Shown here: piece by piece, positions 19,775-31,655 of the stretch
Numbering within the stretch: position 1 is the first letter of the stretch
How the letters are laid out: every line of letters begins with the position of its first letter
From: Leptospira noguchii serovar Panama str. CZ214
GTDB taxonomy: Bacteria > Spirochaetota > Leptospiria > Leptospirales > Leptospiraceae
Assembly: GCF_000306255.2 (NCBI RefSeq)
Contig: NZ_AKWY02000031.1
Coordinates: 116,863 to 180,862 of the forward strand
Reading direction: 5' to 3'
Length of the DNA: 64,000 nucleotides
Made by a program: the position numbers and the translations under genes
The notes under the pieces: generated by a model
Seen by the model: only the letters and a program-made list of their open reading frames with translations
What the model was told of the DNA's origin: nothing
The model's database searches: none

Positions 19775-21399
19775 CCTTTTTTGGAGTATTTCACGGCGGC
19801 GCGGATAAATCCAGCGAATAAGGGATGAGGTAAAGTAGGTTTGGACTGAAATTCAGGATGAAACTGAACTCCTATAAACCAATTGTGTTTCGGAATTTCC
19901 ACGATTTCAACTAGGTTATCGTCCGGCGAAGTACCTGCTATGATCATTCCATTTTCTTCATATTGTTTTCTATAACGATTTGTGAATTCAAATCTGTGTC
20001 TATGACGTTCATGAATGAGAAGCGATTTATATTCGGAATAAGAGAGAGTATTTTCTTTAACCTTACAAGGATAAGAACCTAACCTCATCGTTCCACCCAT
20101 TTGTTCTATGTCGTTTTGTTCTTCTAAAAGAGAAATTACCGGATGTTCGGTGTCAGGTCTGATTTCAGTAGAATTTGCGTCCTTAAGTCCTAAAACGTTT
20201 CTTCCGTATTCCACAACCGCACACTGCATTCCAAGACAAATTCCAAAAAAAGGAATTCCTTTGGTCCTTGCAAATTGAATGGCTAAAATTTTTCCTTCGA
20301 TTCCTCTATCTCCAAAACCACCCGGAACTAAAATACCGTGTACGTTTTTAAGAATCTCTACATAAGAATCCTTATTTAAATTTTCCGGATCCACTTTAAC
20401 AAACTCTACTTTTGTATCGTGTGCAATTCCACCGTGAGAAAGACTTTCATAAATGGAACGATATGCGTCTTGTAGAGAAATATACTTTCCAACAACTGCA
20501 ATCTGAACGGTTTGTTTGGTGGTTAACAAACCTTTCACCATTTTATCCCATTCTGAAAAATTAGATTCTCTAAGTTCCAACCCCATAGTTTTCAGAACTA
20601 CTTCGTCCAATTTTTCTTCCTTATACATTTTAGGAATTTCGTATATAGAAGTGGAAATATCGCTTGCTGAGATTACGTTTTCTTCTTTGACATTACAAAA
20701 AAGAGAAAGTTTATTTTTCATCTCTTTTGTCATCGGTTGAGAAACTCTACAGACTAGAATATCCGGTTGGATTCCAAGTCCGAGTAATTCTTTGACGGAA
20801 TGCTGAGTTGGTTTTGTTTTTGCTTCTCCCGCGGCGGTGATCGTTGGGACAAGTGTTAGGTGAACGAACAATACGTTAGAACTTCCATGTTCGTAACGCA
20901 TTTGACGGATCGCCTCTAAAAACGGAATCGATTCAATATCACCTACGGTTCCTCCAATTTCAACAATGATAAAATCTGGATTTTCTTCTCTAGCTACGAT
21001 ATACATCCGATTTCGAATTTCGTTTGTGATATGAGGAACAACTTGAACCGTACGACCTAGGTAATCTCCTTTTCTTTCTCTTTGAATGACTGTATTGTAA
21101 ATCTGGCCGGTGGATACTGAATTTTTTCGAGTCAATTTAGAATGAGTAAAACGTTCATAATAACCTAAATCAAGATCTGTTTCGGCTCCGTCTGCGGTTA
21201 CATAGACTTCTCCATGCTGATAAGGGCTCATAGTTCCAGGATCTATATTGATATAAGGATCCATTTTTTGGAGGGAAACAGTGTATCCTCTACTTTCCAA
21301 TAAACAACCTAGAGCCGCAACAGTGACTCCCTTTCCAAGCGAGGAACTCACCCCTCCGGTTACAAAGATAAACTTAGTTCTCGACAACTTATATTCCAC
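19771..21399 (-). CDS. pyrG: CTP synthase
   Basis: Makes CTP from UTP. The N-terminal synthetase domain starts FIFVTGGVSSSLGKGVT; the glutaminase domain has the nucleophile elbow FFGICLGMQCAV and the C-terminal GVQFHPEF His/Glu pair. Length 542 is normal. CTP feeds CMP-KDO formation, which may explain the common pairing of pyrG with kdsA. The promoter should be in the 304 bases upstream. Confidence 0.97.
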   Translation of the reverse strand: MEYKLSRTKFIFVTGGVSSSLGKGVTVAALGCLLESRGYTVSLQKMDPYINIDPGTMSPYQHGEVYVTADGAETDLDLGYYERFTHSKLTRKNSVSTGQIYNTVIQRERKGDYLGRTVQVVPHITNEIRNRMYIVAREENPDFIIVEIGGTVGDIESIPFLEAIRQMRYEHGSSNVLFVHLTLVPTITAAGEAKTKPTQHSVKELLGLGIQPDILVCRVSQPMTKEMKNKLSLFCNVKEENVISASDISTSIYEIPKMYKEEKLDEVVLKTMGLELRESNFSEWDKMVKGLLTTKQTVQIAVVGKYISLQDAYRSIYESLSHGGIAHDTKVEFVKVDPENLNKDSYVEILKNVHGILVPGGFGDRGIEGKILAIQFARTKGIPFFGICLGMQCAVVEYGRNVLGLKDANSTEIRPDTEHPVISLLEEQNDIEQMGGTMRLGSYPCKVKENTLSYSEYKSLLIHERHRHRFEFTNRYRKQYEENGMIIAGTSPDDNLVEIVEIPKHNWFIGVQFHPEFQSKPTLPHPLFAGFIRAAVKYSKKG

Positions 21400-21703
21400 C
21401 TTCTAAGAACAGAGTTTCGAGTGTTTCTTAGAAATTCAAACCGGAATTTCCGTGAATTCCATTTCTAAAAAGTAGACCCAAGTCAATTTAAGGACTGGAA
21501 TCCGTACGACTAAAAAATGAGTAAAGAGTTTTAATATCAAATTGATAGAAATTGTAGAACCTATTCGTAAAAATAATTTTTCCCGTTATAGAATAACTTT
21601 CCAAAAACGTTAGATATTATGAGTAACTTACAAAAAATCAAAATTGGATTCAAATCCAACTAACTTGAAAATGAGATTATGAGAAAATGAAAAAGATTTT
21701 ACT
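21400..21703. other. 304-base AT-rich intergenic region upstream of pyrG
   Basis: No open frame, RNA gene or clear repeat was seen. It separates the heptose genes from pyrG and should carry the promoter of the pyrG operon on the minus strand and the end of the heptose transcript, but no element could be assigned with confidence. Confidence 0.4.
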
Positions 21704-22180
21704 TCAGAGTTTTAAAATCTTTTCGACGATTGAAGAGGTGGACTTTCCAGGAACAAAGGGTAAAATTTGAACGTCCCCTCCTAGTTCTCTGATTACTTTA
21801 GTTTCAGGCAACTCTTCTACTTTGTAATCTCCACCCTTTACATGAATCTTAGGTTTGATCAAACGAATCAGATCCAAAGGAGTATCCTGAGTAAAAATTG
21901 TGACCGCATCCACAAATCTCAGATTCGAAAGAAGAATTGCTCTATCGTCTTCACAAACGAGAGGTCTTTGTTCACCTTTCAGCCGTTTTACAGAAGAGTC
22001 CGAATTGAGTCCTATCCAAAGAAAATCACCTAATTCGCGCGCCTGAGAAAGATACGTTATGTGACCTTTATGTACTAAATCAAAACAACCATTCGTAAAA
22101 ACAATTTTTTTATTTTTTCGAATCCGATCCGCAAAAGCCTCGACGTTTTCCCAGGAAACGACGTGATTTTTTAAGTCCAT
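21704..22180 (-). CDS. rfaE2: D-glycero-beta-D-manno-heptose 1-phosphate adenylyltransferase
   Basis: Adds AMP to heptose-1-phosphate to form ADP-heptose for LPS core. FTNGCFDLVHKGHITYL carries the HxGH-type nucleotidyltransferase motif and LIRLIKPKIHVKGGDYK the second conserved segment. At 158 residues it equals the C-terminal half of E. coli HldE; the kinase half is the adjacent upstream gene, so the bifunctional enzyme is split here. Confidence 0.94.
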   Translation of the reverse strand: MDLKNHVVSWENVEAFADRIRKNKKIVFTNGCFDLVHKGHITYLSQARELGDFLWIGLNSDSSVKRLKGEQRPLVCEDDRAILLSNLRFVDAVTIFTQDTPLDLIRLIKPKIHVKGGDYKVEELPETKVIRELGGDVQILPFVPGKSTSSIVEKILKL

Positions 22181-23226
<1,046 letters not shown>

Positions 23227-23248
23227 TTTTTGTCTAAGCAGTTATAGT

Positions 23249-23869
<621 letters not shown>

Positions 23870-24079
23870 AAGTTATCTTAAATGATGTAGAATAACGGTC
23901 GTTTGATTATAAAATAAAATGCCGAAAATAACTGTAATTTACACCACCTAAAGAGGACTTACGATAAAATTTAAACACACATTATAGTGAAAGATAACGA
24001 TCTTAAATTCAAATTTTCGAATACAATCCTTCGTTCTACAAACAATGGCAAATTAAAAATTCTTTTTATAACGTTTTTC

Positions 24080-25360
<1,281 letters not shown>

Positions 25361-25400
25361 CCAATATATAAATTTTAGAATATATTAAAAATTGCATATT

Positions 25401-26705
25401 TTACTGATCAGCTCCGTGCATCCAGGTTTGAAGTTTTTTTCTTGTAATATAAAGAATCATTCCGCCTACAAATGCAAGTATTGCAAACATCCCAAAAAAA
25501 GTAGGAAAACGATCCGTTTTCATAAGACCAGCCAATTCTCCGGCGAGAATATTACCAAAAAAACTAGAAAGAAACCAAACCCCCATCATAAAACCGCCCA
25601 GTTGTTTAGGAGACAACTTAGTGACTAAAGCTAAACCTCCAGGAGACGTAAATAGTTCCCCTACAGTAATACAAACTACCATTAACAAAAGCCAAACCGC
25701 CGAAATCTTATGACCAGGCCTAAAATCAAGAGTGACTAACGTTAAAACTAAAAAACCCAAAGCCAAAATAAAAAAACCGTATGCAAACCTTGTGGAAGTA
25801 TCCGGTTTCCAATTATTTTTTGCAAGCGCAGTCCAAAAAGAAGCGATTATAGGAGCAAAAATCAAAATCAAAAGTGGATTTAAAGACTGAAAAAAAGGTG
25901 TAGGAATATCGTATCCGAACCAATTACGGTTTACATGACGATCTATAAAAAGATTCATAGAAGAGCCTATCTGTTCAAAAGAGGCCCAAAAAATGATCAC
26001 AAATAAGGTAAAAATAAAAATTACTGCAAGTTTTTGTTTTTCTTCTTTTTTCAAAGTAGAATGTTTTTTTCCTTCAGCGATATGATTTTTCTTGCCCGGA
26101 TCGAAAACTCGTTCCGGAAATTGTTTTTGACCCAAAAGAAGAATTAAAATTCCAAATAACACTCCAAAAGCAGCCACTCCAAACCCATATCCCCAACCCC
26201 AAGATTCACTAAAATAACCGCAAAATAAAGGACCTAAAAAACCTCCCAAATTAATTCCCATATAAAAAATCGTAAAACCAGAATCTTTCATTTTAGTTTT
26301 ATTGTCTTCTTCGTAGATTCTTCCTAAAACCGTAGCGATAGTTGGTTTAAAAAAACCAACTCCAAGGATAAGCAATCCCAAACCTAAAAAGAAAAACGGT
26401 TTTGTTTCAAAGGCCAGACTCAAATGCCCGAACATCATCAACGTGGCTCCTAAAAAGATAGATTTTTTAAAACCTAAATAACGATCCGCGAGATAACCAC
26501 CTATAAGAGGAGTTAGATAAACAAGACCAGTGTAAATTCCATAGATTCGATTTGCATCCACATCGGAAAAATGAAAAACCTTAGTAAGAAATAACACGAG
26601 TAAGGCGCGCATTCCATAAAAACTAAATCTTTCCCAAGTCTCTGTAAAAAATAAAACCGTAAGACCCTTAGGATGAGAATTTACGTCTTTGTTCTGGACG
26701 TCCAT
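25401..26705 (-). CDS. POT-family proton-dependent oligopeptide transporter
   Basis: A 434-residue polytopic membrane protein. The two PTR2 signatures are visible: GIYTGLVYLTPLIGGYLADR and FTIFYMGINLGGFLGPL, and the N-terminal helix holds the ExxERFxFYG motif (ETWERFSFYG). The usual large loop between helices is charged and rich in lysine (about 220-245). Imports di- and tripeptides by proton symport. Overlaps the adenosyltransferase gene by 25 bases. Confidence 0.93.
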   Translation of the reverse strand: MDVQNKDVNSHPKGLTVLFFTETWERFSFYGMRALLVLFLTKVFHFSDVDANRIYGIYTGLVYLTPLIGGYLADRYLGFKKSIFLGATLMMFGHLSLAFETKPFFFLGLGLLILGVGFFKPTIATVLGRIYEEDNKTKMKDSGFTIFYMGINLGGFLGPLFCGYFSESWGWGYGFGVAAFGVLFGILILLLGQKQFPERVFDPGKKNHIAEGKKHSTLKKEEKQKLAVIFIFTLFVIIFWASFEQIGSSMNLFIDRHVNRNWFGYDIPTPFFQSLNPLLILIFAPIIASFWTALAKNNWKPDTSTRFAYGFFILALGFLVLTLVTLDFRPGHKISAVWLLLMVVCITVGELFTSPGGLALVTKLSPKQLGGFMMGVWFLSSFFGNILAGELAGLMKTDRFPTFFGMFAILAFVGGMILYITRKKLQTWMHGADQ

Positions 26706-27232
26706 AAGGGTTCCTGAATATTCTCTTCTAAATTTGCAAAACGAGCGGCCACAAAAAAATAATCCGAAAGACGATTCATAAAGACCATAGGAGAAGAAAG
26801 AATTTCAAGGCCCTCTTCCTTAAACTTCACCATTTCTCTTTCTAATCTTCTGGAAACGGTTCTAGAAATATGTAAAAATGCAGCCGCTTTAGTTCCACCA
26901 GGAAGAATGAATTTTTTCAACGGTTCTAATTTTTCCTGCATTTGATCAATTTGATTTTCTAAAAATGCAATGTCTTCTTCTAAAATACAGGATTCTTGTT
27001 TGGGTTGAAAGCCAGCTAATTCCGCACCTAATTCAAAAAGAAGATTTTGAATCATTTCCAAAGTAGAATGAAGCACGGACTCTTTTCGCAAAAACGATTT
27101 TACGACTCCAATCGTAGAATTGAGTTCATCAGCGGTTCCATACAACTCCACTCTACGATCCGATTTAGGAACCTTTACGCCAGTTGCTAAAGACGTCTGT
27201 CCAAAATCGCCTTTTTTTGTGTAGATTTTCAT
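26681..27232 (-). CDS. Cob(I)yrinic acid a,c-diamide adenosyltransferase, PduO type
   Basis: Adds the adenosyl ligand to cob(I)alamin. The motif set of PduO-type enzymes is clear: MKIYTKKGDFGQTSLATG (ATP-binding), DRRVELYGTADELNSTIG, and the helix RTVSRRLEREMVKF. Length 183 is normal. Its position next to a peptide transporter gives no pathway context. Confidence 0.93.
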   Translation of the reverse strand: MKIYTKKGDFGQTSLATGVKVPKSDRRVELYGTADELNSTIGVVKSFLRKESVLHSTLEMIQNLLFELGAELAGFQPKQESCILEEDIAFLENQIDQMQEKLEPLKKFILPGGTKAAAFLHISRTVSRRLEREMVKFKEEGLEILSSPMVFMNRLSDYFFVAARFANLEENIQEPLWTSRTKT

Positions 27233-27320
27233 AATTTGCTAACTCATAAACCGTCTCTTTTTCAATTTTTGAAAAAAGAGACAAAATAAGATCAAAACAA
27301 TGAGAATAAAGTACGGAAAG

Positions 27321-27381
<61 letters not shown>

Positions 27382-27447
27382 TTTGATAAAAGTTTCCTAA
27401 ACTAAGTATCGGCTCCCTCCGCATAACACTTTAGGAAAAAAATATAA

Positions 27448-27483
27448 AACTTTCACCTTCGTCCTAAAAACAGAGTGAAAGTT
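27448..27483 (+). promoter_or_regulatory. Perfect 9-bp inverted repeat in the flagellin leader
   Basis: AACTTTCAC (27448-27456) is repeated inverted as GTGAAAGTT (27475-27483) with an 18-base spacer, about 86 bases before the flagellin start. It could be an operator or a hairpin in the mRNA leader. Confidence 0.4.
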
Positions 27484-27568
27484 CGCAGTGGAAAAACAAA
27501 GGCAGTTACTGCCCAAAAAACTTCGACTCGGACGGATCCGGGTAACATAATACAGGGAGGTTGTGACA

Positions 27569-28420
27569 ATGATTATCAATCACAACATTAGCGCTCTCAG
27601 GACGAATAACGTACTGAAAAGTGTAAATAAAGAATTAGACAAGACAATGGAGAAACTTTCCACCGGTTTGCGAATCAATCGCGCTGGAGACGACGCTCTA
27701 GGTTTTGCAATGTCGGAAAAAATGCGGACTCAGATCCGAGGACTGGCTCAAGCGGAACGAAACGTAATGGATGGAGTTTCTTTTATTCAGGTTACGGAAG
27801 GCACTCTCGAACAAGTAAACAACATACTACAAAGATTGAGAGAACTTTCCATCCAAACTTCCAATGGAATTTATTCCAACGAAGATCGCAAATTAGTTCA
27901 ACTTGAAGTGGATCAGCTGATAGAAGAAGTAGATCGAATTGGAAAATCTGCAGAGTTCAATCATATCAAACCTCTTTCCGGAGATCACTCTAAACAATCG
28001 AACAAACCGATCCAACTTCAAGTAGGACCTAACCAAAACGAGAAGTTAGATATCTTTATAGATTCTATGAATGCTACTGGTTTACAATTAGTTGCCAATG
28101 GAAAAAAACAAGCCCTCTCTTCTCCCGCAAGCGCTAATGCAATGATTGGACTTTTAGATACGGCCATTTCCAAAGTGAATCAACAAAGAGCTGATTTAGG
28201 AGCCTATTACAATCGTTTAGAAATTACTTCTCAGGGTTTACAATCTAGTTATGTGAATATGGTTGCCGCAGAAAGTCGCGTAAGGGACGCAGACATGGCA
28301 GAACAGATTGTAGATTATACTAGAAATCAGATCCTGACAAAAAGTGGTTCGGCAATGCTCGCACAAGCAAACATGAGACCGGATCAAGTAGTAAAATTGT
28401 TAAGCGACAGGTTTGGTTAG
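27569..28420 (+). CDS. flaB: Flagellin core-filament protein FlaB
   Basis: Core subunit of the periplasmic flagellum. The conserved D0/D1 ends are MIINHNISALRTNNVLKSVN and the C-terminal ILTKSGSAMLAQANMRPDQV; the variable middle is short, giving 283 residues, as in other spirochaete FlaB proteins. The ATG at 27569 is preceded by GGGAGG at 27555-27560 with an 8-base spacer, so the upstream GTG was rejected. Leptospira carries several flaB paralogues; which one this is was not determined. A strong terminator follows. Confidence 0.95.
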   Translation: MIINHNISALRTNNVLKSVNKELDKTMEKLSTGLRINRAGDDALGFAMSEKMRTQIRGLAQAERNVMDGVSFIQVTEGTLEQVNNILQRLRELSIQTSNGIYSNEDRKLVQLEVDQLIEEVDRIGKSAEFNHIKPLSGDHSKQSNKPIQLQVGPNQNEKLDIFIDSMNATGLQLVANGKKQALSSPASANAMIGLLDTAISKVNQQRADLGAYYNRLEITSQGLQSSYVNMVAAESRVRDADMAEQIVDYTRNQILTKSGSAMLAQANMRPDQVVKLLSDRFG

Positions 28421-28450
28421 GCTTTTCCGTCTAAATTCCAAATTTTTTAT

Positions 28451-28487
28451 AAAGCCGTCTTCGAAAATTTCGTGACGGCTTTTTGTT
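28451..28487 (+). terminator. Rho-independent terminator after flaB
   Basis: AAAGCCGTC (28451-28459) pairs with GACGGCTTT (28474-28482), followed by a T-rich run. It lies 30 bases after the flaB stop codon. Confidence 0.9.
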
Positions 28488-28590
28488 TTTATTCTAAATG
28501 ATATGTCATTCTTGCCATATACAAAATAATTCCATACCTCAAAATTACTTTTTATCTTCCTACAAAAAAACATAAGAATATTATAAAATT

Positions 28591-28740
28591 TTAATTTAAA
28601 AATTGATTTTCCGTTGGAGCAGACGGTTTGGTAATTGATGTGGCCTCTGTGGAATTTAAAAGTTCCTTTATGACTTCCGATCTTGTTTGTCTAAAGGAGG
28701 AAAGGTCATCTGTAAAAAAATCAAGCTTTAAAAATAAAGA
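28591..28740 (-). pseudogene. 3' remnant of a host gene cut by the prophage
   Basis: Reading leftward from 28740 there is an uninterrupted frame of 49 codons to TAA at 28591. It contains LDFFTDDLSSFRQTRSEV, then IKELLNSTEATSITKPSAP and ends in NQFLN. It has no start codon and its frame simply runs into the proposed phage end. It converges on flaB and its composition matches the host, not the phage. The missing 5' part would be expected beyond the right end of the prophage, outside the window. No family was recognised. Confidence 0.5.
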
Positions 28741-28787
28741 TGTATCTTTGTTTGCGCGCGCGTTTTAAATTGCGAAAACGCACGCAA
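28741..28787. other. Proposed prophage terminus with transposase-site-like motif
   Basis: The sequence opens with TGTATC, like the TGTATTG start of a Mu end, directly after the intact host remnant. At 28761-28779 a CGTTTTAAATTGCGAAAAC segment resembles the CGTTTCA...TGCGAAA pattern of MuA-binding sites; it also lies in an imperfect inverted repeat (about 28752-28787). AAAGA at 28736-28740 would be the 5-bp target duplication. The other end is needed for proof. Confidence 0.45.
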
Positions 28788-28805
28788 GACGCAACTGAAA
28801 ACATT

Positions 28806-29531
28806 TCAGCTCCAAGCTGTAGCTAAGTCCAAAAATTCTTCTAAAGAAGAGGATTGAATTCTGATTTCCAGTTCCCATTTTTTTGCATAGAGCATGCGTC
28901 CTACGTCGAAAATATCCATTTCAATGGTATCGGCCAGTTCCGAAAGTTCTTCAACATTCATAGTATGAAATGTGTCGTTTGCGTCTCTCCACTCCGGAAG
29001 AATTTGAATTTTTTGCTTGGAGTAGATACTCAATGTTTTTTGAATATTCTCCAAATATTTTTTTCCGGAATCCCAAACCGAATTTCGACATTCGACTTTC
29101 CCCCGATAGGATTCTAATTTTGAGTTAAAAATAAGACGGTTCTCCGCCAAAAGACCAGCTTTTCGTTCTTCCAAGTCGATCACCCAACCCGAGTTCGTAT
29201 ATTTCTGATATGGTAAAAAGTTTCCGCTCGGATTTTTCAACGGTTCCCGTTCCGTTTCTTTTTCCAAATCAATTTCGTCTTCCCAATTTTGTAGAGTCCT
29301 TTCAAACATCGTCGTCTTGTTGTAAACTTTTTTCGGAACGAAATCTTGTGCGGTTTCATTTTCCACCTTGGCTCGAAATATATCTCCGATTTTCGGATTA
29401 TAATGCAAGGCATGAATGACTTCATGGGCATTTGGGTCGAAATCGTTCCATGCGTCTTTACCCGCCAATGAATTCGGGTCGGTATTAATCCAAATTACGT
29501 TTTTAGAATGTTTATCGATAATATAATTCAT
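28806..29531 (-). CDS. Tail-fibre assembly-like protein with DUF4376-like C-terminus
   Basis: A 241-residue protein, last gene of the late operon, starting on the stop of the fibre gene (TAATG). The C-terminal half (about 145-241), with WRDANDTFHTMNVEELSELA and KWELEIRIQSSSLEEFLDLA, follows the DUF4376 pattern seen in phage tail-fibre chaperones. The N-terminal half, with NAHEVIHALHYNPKIGD, is not recognised. It probably helps fold or attach the adjacent fibre. Confidence 0.65.
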   Translation of the reverse strand: MNYIIDKHSKNVIWINTDPNSLAGKDAWNDFDPNAHEVIHALHYNPKIGDIFRAKVENETAQDFVPKKVYNKTTMFERTLQNWEDEIDLEKETEREPLKNPSGNFLPYQKYTNSGWVIDLEERKAGLLAENRLIFNSKLESYRGKVECRNSVWDSGKKYLENIQKTLSIYSKQKIQILPEWRDANDTFHTMNVEELSELADTIEMDIFDVGRMLYAKKWELEIRIQSSSLEEFLDLATAWS

Positions 29532-30401
29532 TATGCTACCCTCACTTTGTATTTTACTGCTACATATGCTGGAGTATTTTCATTCCCCCGGCGTGGCGTC
29601 CCGTTGACCCCGTCGGTCATTGGTTCTAATATAACTAAATTTGTATTGCCTGCGTTTGTCCCGCCTCCGGCTAACCAATATCCCCCGACTCCTCCAATAA
29701 TTCCCATTGGATTGTTATAGGAAAAATTGTGACGGTGGTCCTGCATCGCATCCTGTCCCGCATACCCAACCGGTCCACCGTCATAATTTCCGCCCGCAGC
29801 CTTTGCTCTCGTCCCATGAACTCCTGCACCTCTCACGAATATACCGCGTCGATCAGGAACATTAAACGTCGTTGAACCGTCCCCAAAGCCATATTCCAAA
29901 TTCGTAATCATATCCCCAGTTTGAGAAGACGTAAGATCGAGTATGGAACCAGTCACCATTACAGAAATCTGAAAGTCATTTGTCGTCGGATTTCGTACAT
30001 AATAATTCACTAATGCAGTGATTCCTCCTCCAGTAAAGGCAAACTTTACAAGCTGACCTTCCGTGAAGCCGTGAGCATTTACAGTGATTCGATCCGTTGC
30101 TGGAACGATTCCAGTTACCGTTTTATGAACCAAGTTCCAAAGGGTTGAAAAAGTAGTTCTTGGAATAGATTGTCCATTCGCATCTTTGAATATAGATGTG
30201 GAAGCAATGTTTAGATTGTCTTCTATAACACTTCCCAGCGGAATCAACAAATTCAATATATTCATATCGGTTGCATCGGAGCGATCCTTTGCATACTGAT
30301 CGTTCTCGTAGAGACGATCTAGTTCGTCGTCGATTAGGTCCCCGTCCGCTGGTGTATTTTTGGACCAAGTTCTTGTTTTTTGTCGGATTAAAAACTGCCA
30401 T
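29531..30401 (-). pseudogene. Tail fibre / collar protein, frame broken near the start
   Basis: The main frame encodes a fibre-like protein with a phage-collar segment: YGFGDGSTTFNVPDRRG and, near the C-terminus, AMQDHRHNFSYNN and ENTPAYVAVKYKVRVA. The start ATG at 30401 is in another frame. After a short A-run at 30390-30394 (plus strand), the continuing frame reads RQKTRTWSKNTPADGDL and DELDRLYENDQYAKD and leads into the main frame, so one base too many separates the ends. An internal ATG at 30265 would give 244 residues but omits the conserved N-terminal anchor. Confidence 0.65.
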
Positions 30402-30405
30402 TTTT

Positions 30406-30684
30406 TTACTTTAACTCCTGTTCAAAAATTACAAATCGTTCATGCAATTTAAAAGGTTGTTCGATCTTAAAATAGGATCGAACTTGCTCTTTCATTTGTC
30501 TCAAATCCATTTCCCGATAGAATTCAGACTCAAGTCCGTTTCCATTTTTTTGAAAACCTTTCTTCTCACAATATTGCAAGAGTTCAGAATGATCCGAAAA
30601 CACTGCAACCGGAATCATTTCGATTCTTGCTTTATCTTTCCCTGCAATTTCAATCATGGTCTCTCTGACAAGAATTTGAATCAT
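30406..30684 (-). CDS. Small phage protein of unknown function
   Basis: A 92-residue acidic/basic mixed protein between the tail protein at 30681 (4-base overlap) and the fibre gene. It contains no recognisable domain; VFSDHSELLQYCEKKGF and a C-terminal FKLHERFVIFEQELK are visible. Position suggests a tail or fibre accessory role. Confidence 0.6.
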   Translation of the reverse strand: MIQILVRETMIEIAGKDKARIEMIPVAVFSDHSELLQYCEKKGFQKNGNGLESEFYREMDLRQMKEQVRSYFKIEQPFKLHERFVIFEQELK

Positions 30685-31655
30685 TGGAATTCCTCATTTA
30701 TTACGAAATCGTAAACTATTAGATTGTCTTTTGGTTTAGAAGGGAAGGTTTTAAGAAAAAGCAAATTGCCGTCTTCTTCAAAAAGTGCAAGTTCGTTGAT
30801 ACTTTGCCCAATCAATTCGGATTGCTTGATTGTCGTTTTAAAACTTCTTGTCCCATCCGGATTGTTTTGAATCTCGGCGAGCTTTCTAAAAACTTCATTT
30901 TGCAAACCCGTATCCGAATCTTGAGGAGGTCGAGGAATTCCAGAAATTAATCCACCTGTTCCGAACGCGATTTCATACGGTTGAATTCCCACCTTGTCTC
31001 CGGAAAGAATTGTGAAACCGTTTAGCGGCCACGTCCCGTCAAACATGGATGAACGAAGAGCAAAGCCATATAATTTTCCTGATAAGGTAGATGTTTCAAA
31101 GCGATAGTTTATAATCGAACGAACCCCACCGGCGCGGATCTGTGCGATCGCCTTATTGAATTCTGGACTTACAACGACTGTATCGATTGAACCTGAAAAT
31201 ATGACTCGAATCGTAGCCGGTCTTTTAGAACTTCCCGAAAGCGGATACTCTCCATTGAGTGTCAGAGAACCGTCCAAGAACATTGGGGCACCTGAATAAC
31301 AAAGCTCTTGAATTTCGTATAACGTTCCAGTTCCCGCAAGAATCTGGGAACCGATTTCGTTCATCGAATAGATGTCACCCTTTGATTTCTGCTTTTGTCT
31401 CGCTATGGAAAGGAAAATGCGATAACGAAAATCATCCATTCCGTTCCGAGGCTGTTTGAGATTTTTACCAATCAGGTCGAGAATCGCTCCGTTTCGAATT
31501 CTATAATCCGAAACACCTCTGATTGATTCGAGTGTTGTTCGAACTTCGTTTAACAATTCAAGATCCGCTTTCCATTTCCTACCGATTTCAGAATCAGGAT
31601 CACGGTTAAAGAGAGACGTAGGATATTTTTGCAGAATCGCATCAATGCTTTTCAT
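30681..31655 (-). CDS. Baseplate/tail protein, DUF2612-like
   Basis: A 324-residue protein between the baseplate J remnant and the fibre genes. The N-terminus (residues ~35-110: LLNEVRTTLESIRG, GAILDLIGKNLKQPRNG) matches the pattern of DUF2612 tail proteins, which serve as the wedge component linking the baseplate to fibres, like Mu gp48. The C-terminus has KQSELIGQSINELALFEEDG, common in fibre-attachment proteins. It overlaps its neighbours by 4 bases on each side. Confidence 0.7.
   Translation of the reverse strand: MKSIDAILQKYPTSLFNRDPDSEIGRKWKADLELLNEVRTTLESIRGVSDYRIRNGAILDLIGKNLKQPRNGMDDFRYRIFLSIARQKQKSKGDIYSMNEIGSQILAGTGTLYEIQELCYSGAPMFLDGSLTLNGEYPLSGSSKRPATIRVIFSGSIDTVVVSPEFNKAIAQIRAGGVRSIINYRFETSTLSGKLYGFALRSSMFDGTWPLNGFTILSGDKVGIQPYEIAFGTGGLISGIPRPPQDSDTGLQNEVFRKLAEIQNNPDGTRSFKTTIKQSELIGQSINELALFEEDGNLLFLKTFPSKPKDNLIVYDFVINEEFQ

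Noticed and set aside
27384..27412. Sequence like a sigma-28 promoter (TAAAAGTTT ... ATCGGC) before flaB
   Set aside because: The GTATCGGC part is the reverse complement of the -10 type GCCGATAC, so the two parts are not in the same orientation.
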